A DNA stretch of 64,000 nucleotides, from NCBI GenBank assembly GCA_023410475.1, contig JAEYPS010000010.1, positions 1-64,000 on the forward strand, given 5' to 3'. A model generated the notes under the pieces. The model saw only the letters and a program-made list of their open reading frames with translations. It was not told the DNA's origin and ran no database searches. The position numbers were made by a program, and so were the translations under genes. Numbering within the stretch: position 1 is the first letter of the stretch; every line of letters begins with the position of its first letter. Shown here one piece after another: positions 17,507 through 26,145 of this stretch. Origin of the DNA: Bacillota bacterium. Its GTDB lineage: Bacteria > Bacillota > Clostridia > Christensenellales > SZUA-584.

Positions 17507-17641
17507 GGACCAAGGTTAATGACGTAAAACGAGCAGTTGCTGCTCTTGTTTGTGTTATCAAAAACTGCCTTACAGATTGAACGAGCATCCATTATGTATA
17601 ATGATGTGATTTGTAGCGCAGTAGCATACTGTGCTTTTTTG
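17497..17641 (+). promoter_or_regulatory. Predicted attenuator with terminator
   Basis: Three structures follow one another. AATCCTGTAAGG (17497-17508, overlapping the leader ORF end) pairs with CCTTACAGATT (17568-17578), leaving one bulged C. Inside it GAGCAG-TTG-CTGCTC (17531-17545) is a perfect hairpin. AGCGCAGTA-GCA-TACTGTGCT (17615-17635), followed by Ts to 17640, is an intrinsic terminator 40 bases before the methyltransferase start. ACTGC (17564-17568), in and just before the 3' arm, could pair with GCAGT of the terminator as an antiterminator. Ribosome stalling in the leader would thus permit read-through (inference). Confidence 0.6.
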
Positions 17642-17680
17642 ATTCTTTCTATAAGGTGATAATCAGAAAGGAAGAATACC

Positions 17681-18406
17681 ATGTATACATTTACAGATCA
17701 GTTTATGTCCAATGATAAGAATGTTGAGTTCTTGAAAACTAATATGATGGGGCCAAACGCCATGCGGCTGTCAGAGGAAATGTCGTCGCATTTGAGTATC
17801 AATGAGAATATGCGAATACTTGACCTCGGCTGCGGGTGCGGTCTTTCCACGCTTTATTTGGTAAAAAAATATGGCTCGTCCGTTTTCGCCGCCGACCTTT
17901 GGATTTCTCCGACGGAAAACTATCAGCGTTTCCAATCTATTGGGATCGATGATAAGGCCGTTCCGGTTTCCGTGGATGCGACTAAGGGGATGCCTTTCGC
18001 AAACGGATACTTTGACTTGTTGTTCACCGTGGGCGCTTACCATCATTTCGGTGATACGGAGCAAATGCTCCCGTCGCTCATTCCTTTTGTGAAAAAAGGA
18101 GGATTTGCAGCCATCGCTATTCCCGGCATAAAGTATGAATTTGGGGAAAATGTCCCCGATGAAATGAAGCCGTTTTGGAATGATGAGGTGGCAAGGACTA
18201 TACACTCTCTTGACTGGTGGAAGGATTTGTGGAAGAAAGCAGAGGGCATAGAAATTGTGGACATTCGTGAAATGCTATGCTGCAAACAGTCGTGGGATGA
18301 ATGGCATACCAGCTATTGGGATGGCATCGGCGAAGACATAAAGATGAGGCAAGCTGAAAACGGAAGGTACTATAATCTTATTCAGATGATTGCTAAAGTC
18401 ATTTGA
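17681..18406 (+). CDS. Class I SAM-dependent methyltransferase
   Basis: 241 residues with motif I ILDLGCGCGLS near residues 46-56, an acidic AADL after strand 2, and FDLLFTVGAYHHFG as motif IV/post-motif region. The fold is a small-molecule methyltransferase; the acceptor is not evident. GAAAGGAAG precedes the ATG. Expression seems to be gated by the terminator at 17615 and leader peptide at 17489, an arrangement known for ribosome-targeting antibiotic resistance genes, which raises a resistance or detoxification role as a hypothesis. It lacks the motifs of Erm-type rRNA dimethylases. A terminator at 18481 closes the unit. Confidence 0.87.
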   Translation: MYTFTDQFMSNDKNVEFLKTNMMGPNAMRLSEEMSSHLSINENMRILDLGCGCGLSTLYLVKKYGSSVFAADLWISPTENYQRFQSIGIDDKAVPVSVDATKGMPFANGYFDLLFTVGAYHHFGDTEQMLPSLIPFVKKGGFAAIAIPGIKYEFGENVPDEMKPFWNDEVARTIHSLDWWKDLWKKAEGIEIVDIREMLCCKQSWDEWHTSYWDGIGEDIKMRQAENGRYYNLIQMIAKVI

Positions 18407-18480
18407 ATAATTGCCGTTCACCATTGCCCCCAAAGGTATACCTGATAAGCGTAATATAAAGCGACATAGAATTGGATTAA

Positions 18481-18520
18481 GCAGGCAGGCTCTACATTAA
18501 AGGGGTCTGCCTGCTCTTTT
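18481..18520 (+). terminator. Methyltransferase terminator
   Basis: Perfect 8-bp stem GCAGGCAG/CTGCCTGC followed by TCTTTT. Confidence 0.8.
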
Positions 18521-18607
18521 AATAAGCATTAAAAAGAACTCAGCATTATGTGCGTAGTAAAGTGTTAGCGGAGAATAATTTATCAGGATGATTAATTGCC
18601 AGCCTTG

Positions 18608-19093
18608 TCAGTTAGCAGTTATATCCTCAAACGTTACGGGGATCACGCTTTTGATAAGATTCGGGTCTGCCTCTACCTGCGTTCCGACCTTGCCGCCGTT
18701 GAAGATTATAGTATCGTATAATAAAGCAGTCTCGTCGATCACCGTCCGGAACTGCTTTTTCATGCCTATGGGAGAGCAGCCGCCCTTTATGTAGCCCGTA
18801 ACGGGCTCTATCTGTTTAACGGGTATCATCTCAACGCTCTTCTCGCCGACGGCTTTCGCCGCTTTTTTAAGGTCAAGCTCTGTGTTCACGGGAAGCACGA
18901 ACACGAAGTATTCGCGGTTCTTTGAAACCGTGACGAGTGTCTTGAACACCCTGCCAGGCTCCTGCCCTATCATATTAGCGACGGTGACTCCGTCAATCAT
19001 ATTGTCGCTGTCGTCGTAGTCGTAATGATTATATTGTATGCCGTGCGCTTCGAGTGCGCGCATGACGTTTGTATTCTTTGCCGGTTTGGACAT
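18608..19093 (-). CDS. ybaK: YbaK/EbsC-type aminoacyl-tRNA deacylase
   Basis: 161 residues from the ATG at 19093 (GGAGCT upstream). The pattern MRALEAHGIQYNHYDYDD, then GRVFKTLVTV with the conserved Phe-Lys-Thr, and YIKGGCSPIGMKKQF are those of the Cys-tRNA(Pro) deacylase group, which clears mischarged cysteinyl-tRNA-Pro. The catalytic-site lysine lies in FKTLV. About 35 bases downstream of a lipoprotein gene on the same strand. Confidence 0.92.
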   Translation of the reverse strand: MSKPAKNTNVMRALEAHGIQYNHYDYDDSDNMIDGVTVANMIGQEPGRVFKTLVTVSKNREYFVFVLPVNTELDLKKAAKAVGEKSVEMIPVKQIEPVTGYIKGGCSPIGMKKQFRTVIDETALLYDTIIFNGGKVGTQVEADPNLIKSVIPVTFEDITAN

Positions 19094-19127
19094 GGAAGCT
19101 CCTTTTAAACTGCATACATAAATATGA

Positions 19128-19535
19128 TTATGCACCCTCGGTTACAATACCGTATTTGTTCAGGATATGCTTTAATTCCGTCATAGCTTCATCTGCTAAA
19201 AATATGAGCGTTAACTCATTATTGCCAACATTGCCGATTGCAACATGGCCGCAGCCGTCCGTTGCGGGGAATACGCTGACAGTTCTATCTTTTTGAATAA
19301 ACTGAACCTCACACGCTCCGAAAGGACACGCGGGGCGATCTTTATGCATATTGCCGCGGCACAGCTCTATAATCCGTGTAAAATCCGTGTTGTCGGGAGT
19401 GAGCGTTACTTTTAAATCCGTATAATGTGAAATAAGAACGATACTTTCGGCTTGCTCTATAACAAAACTGCCCATGCAGCCGGTAAGAAGTATAATGCAA
19501 AAGAGCAATGCGGTTATGATATAGAATTTTTTCAT
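19128..19535 (-). CDS. Small lipoprotein, function unknown
   Basis: 135 residues. A short signal peptide ends in LLTGC, making Cys20 the lipidated residue. The mature part is about 115 residues with four further cysteines (CRGN, CPFGAC, CGHV) that might form disulfides or a metal site. The family was not recognised. Probably transcribed with ybaK, which starts 35 bases downstream. Confidence 0.7.
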   Translation of the reverse strand: MKKFYIITALLFCIILLTGCMGSFVIEQAESIVLISHYTDLKVTLTPDNTDFTRIIELCRGNMHKDRPACPFGACEVQFIQKDRTVSVFPATDGCGHVAIGNVGNNELTLIFLADEAMTELKHILNKYGIVTEGA

Positions 19536-19586
19536 TTAAAAACCCCAGATAGTTTCGTTGCGCAGGTCTGGTACTTTATCGGTCTG

Positions 19587-20087
19587 TCATAACAACTTTT
19601 TCTCAAGTACGTAGTCGTCCATCTTATAGCCCTCGCCTATGTCTTTTACGCACGAGTCGGTAATTGAGAAGCCAAGCTTTTTATACGTCTCGAGAGAGGC
19701 CTTGTTGTATTTGTTGCAGGTGAGCCAGACGCGCTTTGATTTGTTCTTCCTCGCGTATTCGTATATCTTTTCGAGCATTGCGCGGGCAATGCCCTTGCCG
19801 CGGTAGCCCTGCTTTACATATAGCTTGCTCAAAAATACGCCCGAACCGTCTTTCTTTACGGCGCTGTATCCGCACGGCACGCCGTCAAAACTCGCAATGT
19901 AATAGACATAGCCGCCCGCGATGTCGCTTTCGATGGCGCTTTGTGACTGAAACTTTTCGAGCATATAGGAGACCTGAGTCTTTCCTATGATGGGCGAGTA
20001 ATGCTGCTCCCATATCTCCTTTGCGAGTGCTTCGAGCGTTTTTGTATCCGCCGTGCCCGCAGCCCTGACGCGCAGCCTTGTGTTCAT
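19587..20087 (-). CDS. GNAT-family N-acetyltransferase
   Basis: 166 residues from the ATG at 20087, preceded by GAGGTGATC. LSKLYVKQGYRGKGIARAMLEKI is the acetyl-CoA pyrophosphate loop (Q/RxxGxG/A), followed by VWLTCNKYNKASLETYKKLGF, the motif B region typical of RimI-like enzymes. Substrate unknown. An in-frame upstream ATG would add 12 residues but lacks a ribosome site. Confidence 0.9.
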   Translation of the reverse strand: MNTRLRVRAAGTADTKTLEALAKEIWEQHYSPIIGKTQVSYMLEKFQSQSAIESDIAGGYVYYIASFDGVPCGYSAVKKDGSGVFLSKLYVKQGYRGKGIARAMLEKIYEYARKNKSKRVWLTCNKYNKASLETYKKLGFSITDSCVKDIGEGYKMDDYVLEKKLL

Positions 20088-20207
20088 TATGATCACCTCA
20101 AAAAACACAGAGCACAGGTGCAAAAATAAGGAGTCGTCAATAAAACCAACAGCCGATCATTTTAAGCGAGTTTGTATAAGCGTTACAATTATATCATAAT
20201 ACTCGGC

Positions 20208-21296
20208 TTAAATCATCCTTCTGATTTTAGCGGTGATAAAAAGCAGCAGAGGCAGCGCGAGCCCCATCGTAAGATTCATATAGGGCACTATATTTCTTGA
20301 AAAACGTATCATCTCGAATGAAGAGTTAGCGTAAAACACCGCGAAGAAGAACGAAAGGCTGAGAATGGGGGTGAGCAGCGGCACCTCGCCCCGAAGATTG
20401 GCGGTATTTTTTATCATCCGCGATGTACAGTACGCGAAAAACGATATCGTGATAAACTCCGCGAGCGTGCGTATAGACTTAAAAAGAGAGTCGATACCCG
20501 CCGACGAATCGAACAGGGCTATGTTCTCTACCGCGGTCAGATAAGGGACTCTGAGTTTTGATATAACATGATAACCCAGCATGCCTATAAGAGCGAGTAT
20601 GATAAGGGTGTTCGAGATCGTCAGATACCCCGCCGTAAATACAAACGGCCTTAAGTTTTTGCTTTTGTATTCTATTCTGTCGTTGAACACGAACACGGGG
20701 GTGATATAGACGAATATGGTAAGCGGAAATACCGCTGACTCAAGCGCAGGGGCAACATCGAGAACGCTTACGGGTGTAACGAAGTCCGGGCGGAAGTGAA
20801 GGAACAACAAGAACAGCGTCACCATCAGCTGCCCGACTATGAGTATGAATATAAGCTTGTTCATGCGGGCGATGACGGCTATGCCCCATCTTAACATAAT
20901 GCCCACCAGCGCTGTTAGCAGGAATAGCATCAGCGTAAGGTCCGTACCCGTAAACACCGTGGTTACAAGCGTATCCGCCGCGTACCGCTCGTAAAGGCTG
21001 AGCAGCAAAAAGAGCCAGACAATATAAAGCAAAGAGAGCATTATGCCTATCGCCTTTCCGAACACCGCGCATAAAACGTCGTGCAGAGACTTTCCTTCAA
21101 ACTTGCTCATTACTTTATAGAGAACATATAAAAGAGGAATGAACACTATCATGCTGAGCGGAACAGAAAGCCACGCGGCCTGATGCGCAATCTGCGACGT
21201 TGTCGACGTCATAAAGCGCAAAGAGGCCGTGTGCGTTGCCACCGCGAAAACAAGCAGCGCCTGCATAAGAGTTATTTTTTCGTTTCTTATTTTCAT
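20208..21296 (-). CDS. gerAB: Spore germinant receptor subunit B (permease-like)
   Basis: 362 residues with ten hydrophobic segments, the amino-acid-permease-like GerAB/endospore germination fold. The N terminus EKITLMQALLVFAVATHTAS is typical. In the spore inner membrane it forms a receptor with the A and C subunits and binds the germinant. It overlaps the preceding small gene by four bases (ATGA) and is last in the operon. Confidence 0.9.
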   Translation of the reverse strand: MKIRNEKITLMQALLVFAVATHTASLRFMTSTTSQIAHQAAWLSVPLSMIVFIPLLYVLYKVMSKFEGKSLHDVLCAVFGKAIGIMLSLLYIVWLFLLLSLYERYAADTLVTTVFTGTDLTLMLFLLTALVGIMLRWGIAVIARMNKLIFILIVGQLMVTLFLLFLHFRPDFVTPVSVLDVAPALESAVFPLTIFVYITPVFVFNDRIEYKSKNLRPFVFTAGYLTISNTLIILALIGMLGYHVISKLRVPYLTAVENIALFDSSAGIDSLFKSIRTLAEFITISFFAYCTSRMIKNTANLRGEVPLLTPILSLSFFFAVFYANSSFEMIRFSRNIVPYMNLTMGLALPLLLFITAKIRRMI

Positions 21297-21505
21297 TGCC
21301 CCTCCCGCATGGCCGCGCCGAAAAAGTCGAGAACGGCTTTTGAAAAGCTCGTAAATCCCGGAACCAGAAGCAGGTATACGCCGAGGGCGACCGCGAGCGC
21401 CGCGATTGCTATATAAAGCACGGTTTCTTTTTTTGTTTTATCTTTTATCAGCTTTCTTGCCTCGAACACCGCGATCACGATAAATATCACCAGCGCTACA
21501 GCCAT
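21293..21505 (-). CDS. Small two-span membrane protein in the ger operon
   Basis: 70 residues from the ATG at 21505, two bases after the gerAC stop, with GGAGG upstream. Two hydrophobic helices (MAVALVIFIVIAVF and TVLYIAIAALAVALGVYLLL) are joined by a lysine-rich loop, with a short amphipathic tail. It resembles the small GerD/GerX-like accessory ORFs seen in some clostridial receptor operons. Stop overlaps gerAB start. Probably an accessory receptor subunit (inference). Confidence 0.65.
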   Translation of the reverse strand: MAVALVIFIVIAVFEARKLIKDKTKKETVLYIAIAALAVALGVYLLLVPGFTSFSKAVLDFFGAAMREGQ

Positions 21506-21506
21506 A

Positions 21507-22700
21507 TCAGCCGCCTTCCTCCCCTGCAGTCTGCGCAAACTCGTACGTGCTGTGAATAGTCGTGCTGACTTTTATTTTTACCTTGAGTTTCGTAAATACG
21601 TCTTTCCAGTCGTCTTTAAGCTCCTGCCATTTGACGGGGTCTTTATGATAAAACCTGTCCATGATGAACGCGGGGTCGCATGCCATGCTTTGCATTTGAG
21701 ATACGGCTTCAGCCATCTCATCACGGATTATCTCGCTGTGCCGCTGAGCTAGGTATTGCAAATCATCCGCTTCCATAGGGTCTATGCCCTTGTATTCGGT
21801 GAGGTTCGACTGCAGATCAACTTCAATTTCTACGAAAAGCGGGTCGAACGAGGGAGTGACTTTCGTATGGGCGCCGATAAGATCGAGCGCGGCGGCTTTG
21901 CCTTTTTCGTCTTTTACAGAAATGAGAGACCTGTTTACGTCGCCCGTCAAGAAATTAAGCGCTCTTGCACTGCGCGCGTCGAGATACCCCGCAAGCTTGT
22001 CCCCGTCGAAAAGCGCGAAGCCCTGCGCCTTTATCATAAACTCCTGCTCGCTTTCGCCCTCATTGCCGCCTTCGTCTCCGCTCTCGGCGCCCCCTTTCCC
22101 GACAGGGTTTTCAAACACCTCGACAGTAGGTATATATACGCTTACCCAGGGTATCTCGCTGTACGCCGCGTAGTTTAAAAGATGTATTTCGCGCGTGAAG
22201 CCCGTTCTCCCCGCGCCCGAGAACAGCGCGTCGAGATAACCTCCGAGACCGCCCTTTATAGTGTTTGCCTTAAGCAGGAAGTCCTTGGCTGTCGACTCTT
22301 TGGCGACGGCTATGCGGTAAAGCAGGCGCGCCTCGTCATCTTCGGTAAAAAAGCTGAAGAGCCTGGCTATACCCTCCTTTGCGGCGTCCTCGCCGATTAT
22401 GATGTATTTTGTATGGTGCCACGTTATGTGCTTGTCGGTAAGAGCGCCCAGCATGTTTTCCGCTTCGGATACAGTTTCGCCTCTTGCCGTATACAGCCTG
22501 AACGATACCTTCTCCTGCTCGGGCTCCGAGCCCTCGGTGGTATCGGCCATTGCGGTGAGCACAATCTCGCCGTTCTCGACGTCGAGACCGGCTACGAGCA
22601 CTCTTTGCGTCTGCTCAATCTCGAAGGCCTCCGGAAACGAACAGCCCTGCAGCGCGGGCAGCGATATAAAAGCGAGTATAAACGCCACGATACGTTTCAT
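21507..22700 (-). CDS. gerAC: Spore germinant receptor subunit C (lipoprotein)
   Basis: 397 residues, normal for GerAC/GerBC. Signal peptide with lipobox LQGC at Cys20, then FEIEQTQRVLVAGLDVENG as in the family's first domain and a C-terminal domain ending in the typical KLKVKIKVSTTI. An acidic Gly/Glu-rich stretch (about residues 200-220) forms an unusual internal linker. Start overlaps the gerAA stop (TGATG), indicating coupled translation. Confidence 0.92.
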   Translation of the reverse strand: MKRIVAFILAFISLPALQGCSFPEAFEIEQTQRVLVAGLDVENGEIVLTAMADTTEGSEPEQEKVSFRLYTARGETVSEAENMLGALTDKHITWHHTKYIIIGEDAAKEGIARLFSFFTEDDEARLLYRIAVAKESTAKDFLLKANTIKGGLGGYLDALFSGAGRTGFTREIHLLNYAAYSEIPWVSVYIPTVEVFENPVGKGGAESGDEGGNEGESEQEFMIKAQGFALFDGDKLAGYLDARSARALNFLTGDVNRSLISVKDEKGKAAALDLIGAHTKVTPSFDPLFVEIEVDLQSNLTEYKGIDPMEADDLQYLAQRHSEIIRDEMAEAVSQMQSMACDPAFIMDRFYHKDPVKWQELKDDWKDVFTKLKVKIKVSTTIHSTYEFAQTAGEEGG

Positions 22701-24208
22701 CAGCGCGCCCTCCTTTTGTTTTTGGGGTTAAGGTAGGCGGGACGATTCTTGATCCAGCTTTCCGGGAACTTTATTATAGAATCGTCAAGCTGCATCGGGC
22801 TTAAGGTAGCGTATGGCGCGAGGTAGGGCACGCCCAGCACCTTGAGCTTCGCGAGTATGAAAAAGATAATAAGCAGCGTCAGTATGAGCCCTATAAGGCC
22901 GAACACAGCTGAAAGCACCGTACACACAAGCTGGAACAGCCACATCGCGGTATTGACTTCCTTATTGGGAATAGCGAGAGAGCAGATGGAGGCGCCCGCT
23001 ACAACGACTATAACTGCGGGTGAGACTATTCCCGCGGTTATCGCGGCCTGCCCCAAGACAAGACCGCCTACGATTGATACCGTAGCGCCAATAGCGCGGC
23101 TTATCTGCATGCTCGCCTGTATAAGCACGAAAAACGCGAATGTCATCAGTAGTATCTCGACTACCATACTGAACGGCACGCCCGTCCTTGACGCGGCAAT
23201 CTTAACGGTGAGGTCGTAGGGTATCATGCCGGGGTGGAACATGGTTATCGCGACGAAAAAGCCGGGCAGCAGAAGCCCGATGAAAAACGACATATACCGC
23301 ACTATCCGGAAAAACGACGCCACGATGAAGTTTTCACCGTAGTCCGATGTGCCCTGAAAGAAGTCTCCGAACACAGCGGGCAGCAGCAGAGCGTAGGGGA
23401 GCTCATCCACGATGACCGCTATTTTGCCCTCGAGCAGGCTCTTGCAGCAGACCTCGGGCTTTTCTGTTATCACCGCCGTGGGGAAGGGCACGTACCTTTC
23501 CTTTACAACATTGGAGTATATGTCTTGTATCGTCATCACCCTGTCCTGGTCTATAGCCTCAACGCGCTTTTTTATTTCGGACACGAACTTGTCGTTGCAG
23601 ATGTTGTACATGTACGCTATGCAGTAGCGTGAGTTTGTCTGCTTGCCGGCGCTGTCTTCCTCAATCACGAGGTTGGGGCTTTTTATCTTTTTGCGAAGCG
23701 TAGCCGTGTTGCTGCGCAGAGTCTCGACGAAGCTGTCCTTGCCGCTACGAAACGTGTTTTCTTCGGTAGCGGTGGAGATGCCGCGTTTTTCAAGGCCTAT
23801 GGTATTGACGACAAGTGCTTTCTCTATTTTGTCAAAGACGATTATCGTCATGCCGACCAGCATCAGGCTGACGGCTTCTTTTACCGTCTCGGCGGGCTTT
23901 ACGGACGACGCCTCTATGGCGCCGTTTAGTGACAGCGTATAAGCCTCCCGCTGCGAATCGCAGCATTCATACCACGGGCTTCTCGAAAAAGGAAAGATGA
24001 TGTTGTCGGCTATCACCTTTTCCTGAGCCATTCCGTCAACGTAAAAAAGGGTGACCTTAAGTTCTTCGCGGTTTCTTATCAGCACATCCCTGCTGACGAT
24101 GTCTGTGCTCTCCTCAAATATCTTTTTTATGGTTTCAGACGTCAGCCTCTCTTGCATAAGAGCGTCTTTAGCCCGAATGTTTTCGTTTTCCTGCCGCTCT
24201 TGCGCCAT
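22700..24208 (-). CDS. gerAA: Spore germinant receptor subunit A
   Basis: 502 residues from the ATG at 24208, preceded by AGAGGAGC. The hydrophilic N half (to about 300) includes the conserved FPTAVITEKP and LLEGKIAVIVDELPYALLLPAVF; the C part has about five membrane spans and ends PESWIKNRPAYLNPK. This is the largest receptor subunit. First gene in the operon gerAA-gerAC-small-gerAB. Expression should be forespore-specific, but I could not identify a convincing sigma-G promoter by eye. A terminator-like hairpin lies in the leader at 24288. Confidence 0.92.
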   Translation of the reverse strand: MAQERQENENIRAKDALMQERLTSETIKKIFEESTDIVSRDVLIRNREELKVTLFYVDGMAQEKVIADNIIFPFSRSPWYECCDSQREAYTLSLNGAIEASSVKPAETVKEAVSLMLVGMTIIVFDKIEKALVVNTIGLEKRGISTATEENTFRSGKDSFVETLRSNTATLRKKIKSPNLVIEEDSAGKQTNSRYCIAYMYNICNDKFVSEIKKRVEAIDQDRVMTIQDIYSNVVKERYVPFPTAVITEKPEVCCKSLLEGKIAVIVDELPYALLLPAVFGDFFQGTSDYGENFIVASFFRIVRYMSFFIGLLLPGFFVAITMFHPGMIPYDLTVKIAASRTGVPFSMVVEILLMTFAFFVLIQASMQISRAIGATVSIVGGLVLGQAAITAGIVSPAVIVVVAGASICSLAIPNKEVNTAMWLFQLVCTVLSAVFGLIGLILTLLIIFFILAKLKVLGVPYLAPYATLSPMQLDDSIIKFPESWIKNRPAYLNPKNKRRAR

Positions 24209-24287
24209 AGCTGCTCCTCTCGTTATTATTTTGTAGTTTTTGTTGGAAACGATGAGGATATGCATGAGCGGTTTGTGCGCCGGAATA

Positions 24288-24311
24288 TAAAAAAGCAGCT
24301 AAAAAGCCGCT
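24288..24311 (-). terminator. Terminator-like hairpin upstream of gerAA
   Basis: On the minus strand AGCGGCT-TTTT-AGCTGCT (7 bp, one wobble) is followed by TTTTTATATT, about 80 bases before the gerAA ATG. No minus-strand gene lies upstream for it to serve, so it is either an attenuator of gerAA or a block against antisense transcription. Confidence 0.5.
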
Positions 24312-24399
24312 GTTATAATCTTTGAATGTATTAAACTTTTTGTATGTTTAATCTTCTTTCATGTGTTTTCCATTATATTATAAATTGTTCATTTGAGTA

Positions 24400-24451
24400 T
24401 TGACCACATGGTCAAAACGTGCTATGATATATGCGTTGACCGGGTGGTCAG
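24400..24451 (+). promoter_or_regulatory. Promoter with two TetR-type operators
   Basis: TTGACC (24400-24405), 17 bases, TATGAT (24423-24428). The palindrome TTGACCACATGGTCAA (24400-24415) covers the -35 box, and a second copy, TTGACCGGGTGGTCAG (24436-24451), lies just past the transcription start; centres are 36 bp apart. The binder is most likely the TetR protein encoded at 26146. Confidence 0.82.
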
Positions 24452-24463
24452 AAGAAAGGAGCT

Positions 24464-25342
24464 ATGGCTATGGGTGTAATATCTACGGATAAGCTTACTA
24501 AGTATTACGGAAGAAACCGCGGTATCATCGATCTTGACTTAAGTGTTAATGAAGGAGAGGTTTACGGTTTTATAGGCCCGAACGGCGCGGGCAAATCGAC
24601 GACGATAAAGCTGTTGCTCGATTTTATAAGGCCGACATCGGGCAGCTGCAGCATATTCGGTGAAAGCTGCGTAGAGTCTTCCGCGAAAATAAAGAAGAAC
24701 ATAGGCTACATTCCCGCTGACGTCAACTATTACGACGGAATGAAGGTATCGGAGCTGCTCACTTACTCCTCGCGGTATTACGGAGGCGGGTTTGAGGAAA
24801 ATACTAAAAAGCTGTGCAGTGTATTGGAGCTTGACACCGCGAGAAAGATAAGCGAGCTTTCCACGGGCAACAAGAAGAAGGTGGCTATAGCGCAGGCCAT
24901 GCTTCATAAGCCAAAGCTGCTCATAATGGACGAACCGACGTCGGGGCTCGACCCTCTTATGCAGCATGTGTTTTACGGGCTTGTCAGGGAAGCAAAGGAG
25001 CAGGGAGCGACGACATTCTTCTCGTCGCACATACTCTCCGAGGTGCAGCGAGTGTGCGACAGGGTAGGCATCATCCGTGACGGAAGGCTTATAAGCACGC
25101 AGACAATAGAGGAGCTGACGGCAACGCAGTACAAGAGAGTAAAGGCATTGGCGGCGGGCGAGATATCGATACCCGGAGCGGAGGATATTAAGCGGCAGAA
25201 CGGCAATGTGGAGTTTCTCTATAAGGGCGAGGCGGATAAGCTAATAAAAGCGCTCGCACAGTATGAAATAAGCAATATAGTTATCGAAGACCCGCCGCTT
25301 GAGGATATATTCATGGCGTATTACCAGGAAGGAGATAAATAG
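24464..25342 (+). CDS. ABC transporter ATP-binding protein
   Basis: 292 residues. Walker A GPNGAGKST near 38-46, signature region ELSTGNKKKVAIAQAM, Walker B LLIMDEPTSGLDP and switch SSH. The C-terminal 80 residues end in LEDIFMAYYQ, as in bacitracin/drug exporter ATPases. AAAGGAG precedes the first ATG; a second ATG two codons on is possible. It energises the permease that follows and is under the double operator. Confidence 0.92.
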   Translation: MAMGVISTDKLTKYYGRNRGIIDLDLSVNEGEVYGFIGPNGAGKSTTIKLLLDFIRPTSGSCSIFGESCVESSAKIKKNIGYIPADVNYYDGMKVSELLTYSSRYYGGGFEENTKKLCSVLELDTARKISELSTGNKKKVAIAQAMLHKPKLLIMDEPTSGLDPLMQHVFYGLVREAKEQGATTFFSSHILSEVQRVCDRVGIIRDGRLISTQTIEELTATQYKRVKALAAGEISIPGAEDIKRQNGNVEFLYKGEADKLIKALAQYEISNIVIEDPPLEDIFMAYYQEGDK

Positions 25343-25343
25343 T

Positions 25344-26141
25344 ATGACGCTGTTTTTCAGAGAGATAAAGGGGAATTTAAGGTCGTTTATAATCTGGACG
25401 GTCTGCATAGTGGCGCTGACCGCGATGTTTATGGCGATGTACCCTTCGTTCGCGGAGCAGGGCAGCGCGGTGACCGAAATGCTGTCGGGCTTTTCGCCCG
25501 AGCTTATACAGATGTTTGGCTTCGAGGCTATTGACTTTACACAGACAATGGATTACTACGCTTATGTATTTCAGTATGTGCTTCTCGCGACAATGATACA
25601 GTTCATGATTCTCGGCGCGAGCCTGTTGTCGAAAGAAGAAGATTCGGGAACTATAAACTTCCTGTATTCAAAGCCGCTGTCAAGGACGTCGATAGTGGGA
25701 ACAAAGTTTATTGCCGGAGTCACGTTTATAGCGGCGTTCTTTGTTGTGAATACCGCCGCCGTCATCGCGATACTGTCGGCGGTGGGCAGGACGGGCGTAG
25801 ATTACGGGGCTTTGATGCTGCTCGGAGCGGCTATGGCTCTTGCACAGCTTATGGTGATGAGCCTCGGTATGCTGCTAAGTATGTTTATAACAAAGTCGCG
25901 TGCGGTGATGTCCGCCTCGATAGGAATAGTGCTCGTGCTCTATGTAGCAAGCATGTTTGCCAACATGAACAGCGATCTTGACTGGCTGAGTTACCTGACG
26001 CCGTTTAAGTATTTCGACGCTCGGGCAATAATAGCGAATGTGTCCGTCGAGTGGCTGTATGCGCTGCTGGCCGCAGGTGTCGCGCTTGCGGGACTCGCCC
26101 TTTCTCTGGTAATATATAACCGGAAGGACTTAAAGTGCTGA
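25344..26141 (+). CDS. ABC-2-type transporter permease
   Basis: 265 residues from the ATG at 25344 (AAGGAG upstream), one base after the ATPase stop. Six predicted membrane spans, with LSKEEDSGTINFLYSKPLSR as the cytoplasmic loop characteristic of ABC-2 exporters. A homodimer of this permease with two ATPase subunits would be a complete exporter. Substrate unknown. Confidence 0.9.
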   Translation: MTLFFREIKGNLRSFIIWTVCIVALTAMFMAMYPSFAEQGSAVTEMLSGFSPELIQMFGFEAIDFTQTMDYYAYVFQYVLLATMIQFMILGASLLSKEEDSGTINFLYSKPLSRTSIVGTKFIAGVTFIAAFFVVNTAAVIAILSAVGRTGVDYGALMLLGAAMALAQLMVMSLGMLLSMFITKSRAVMSASIGIVLVLYVASMFANMNSDLDWLSYLTPFKYFDARAIIANVSVEWLYALLAAGVALAGLALSLVIYNRKDLKC

Positions 26142-26145
26142 TGTA

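Noticed and set aside
17508..17580. Coding-like stretch between the leader ORF and terminator
   Set aside because: A frame without a supported start; the bases are better explained by the paired RNA arms.
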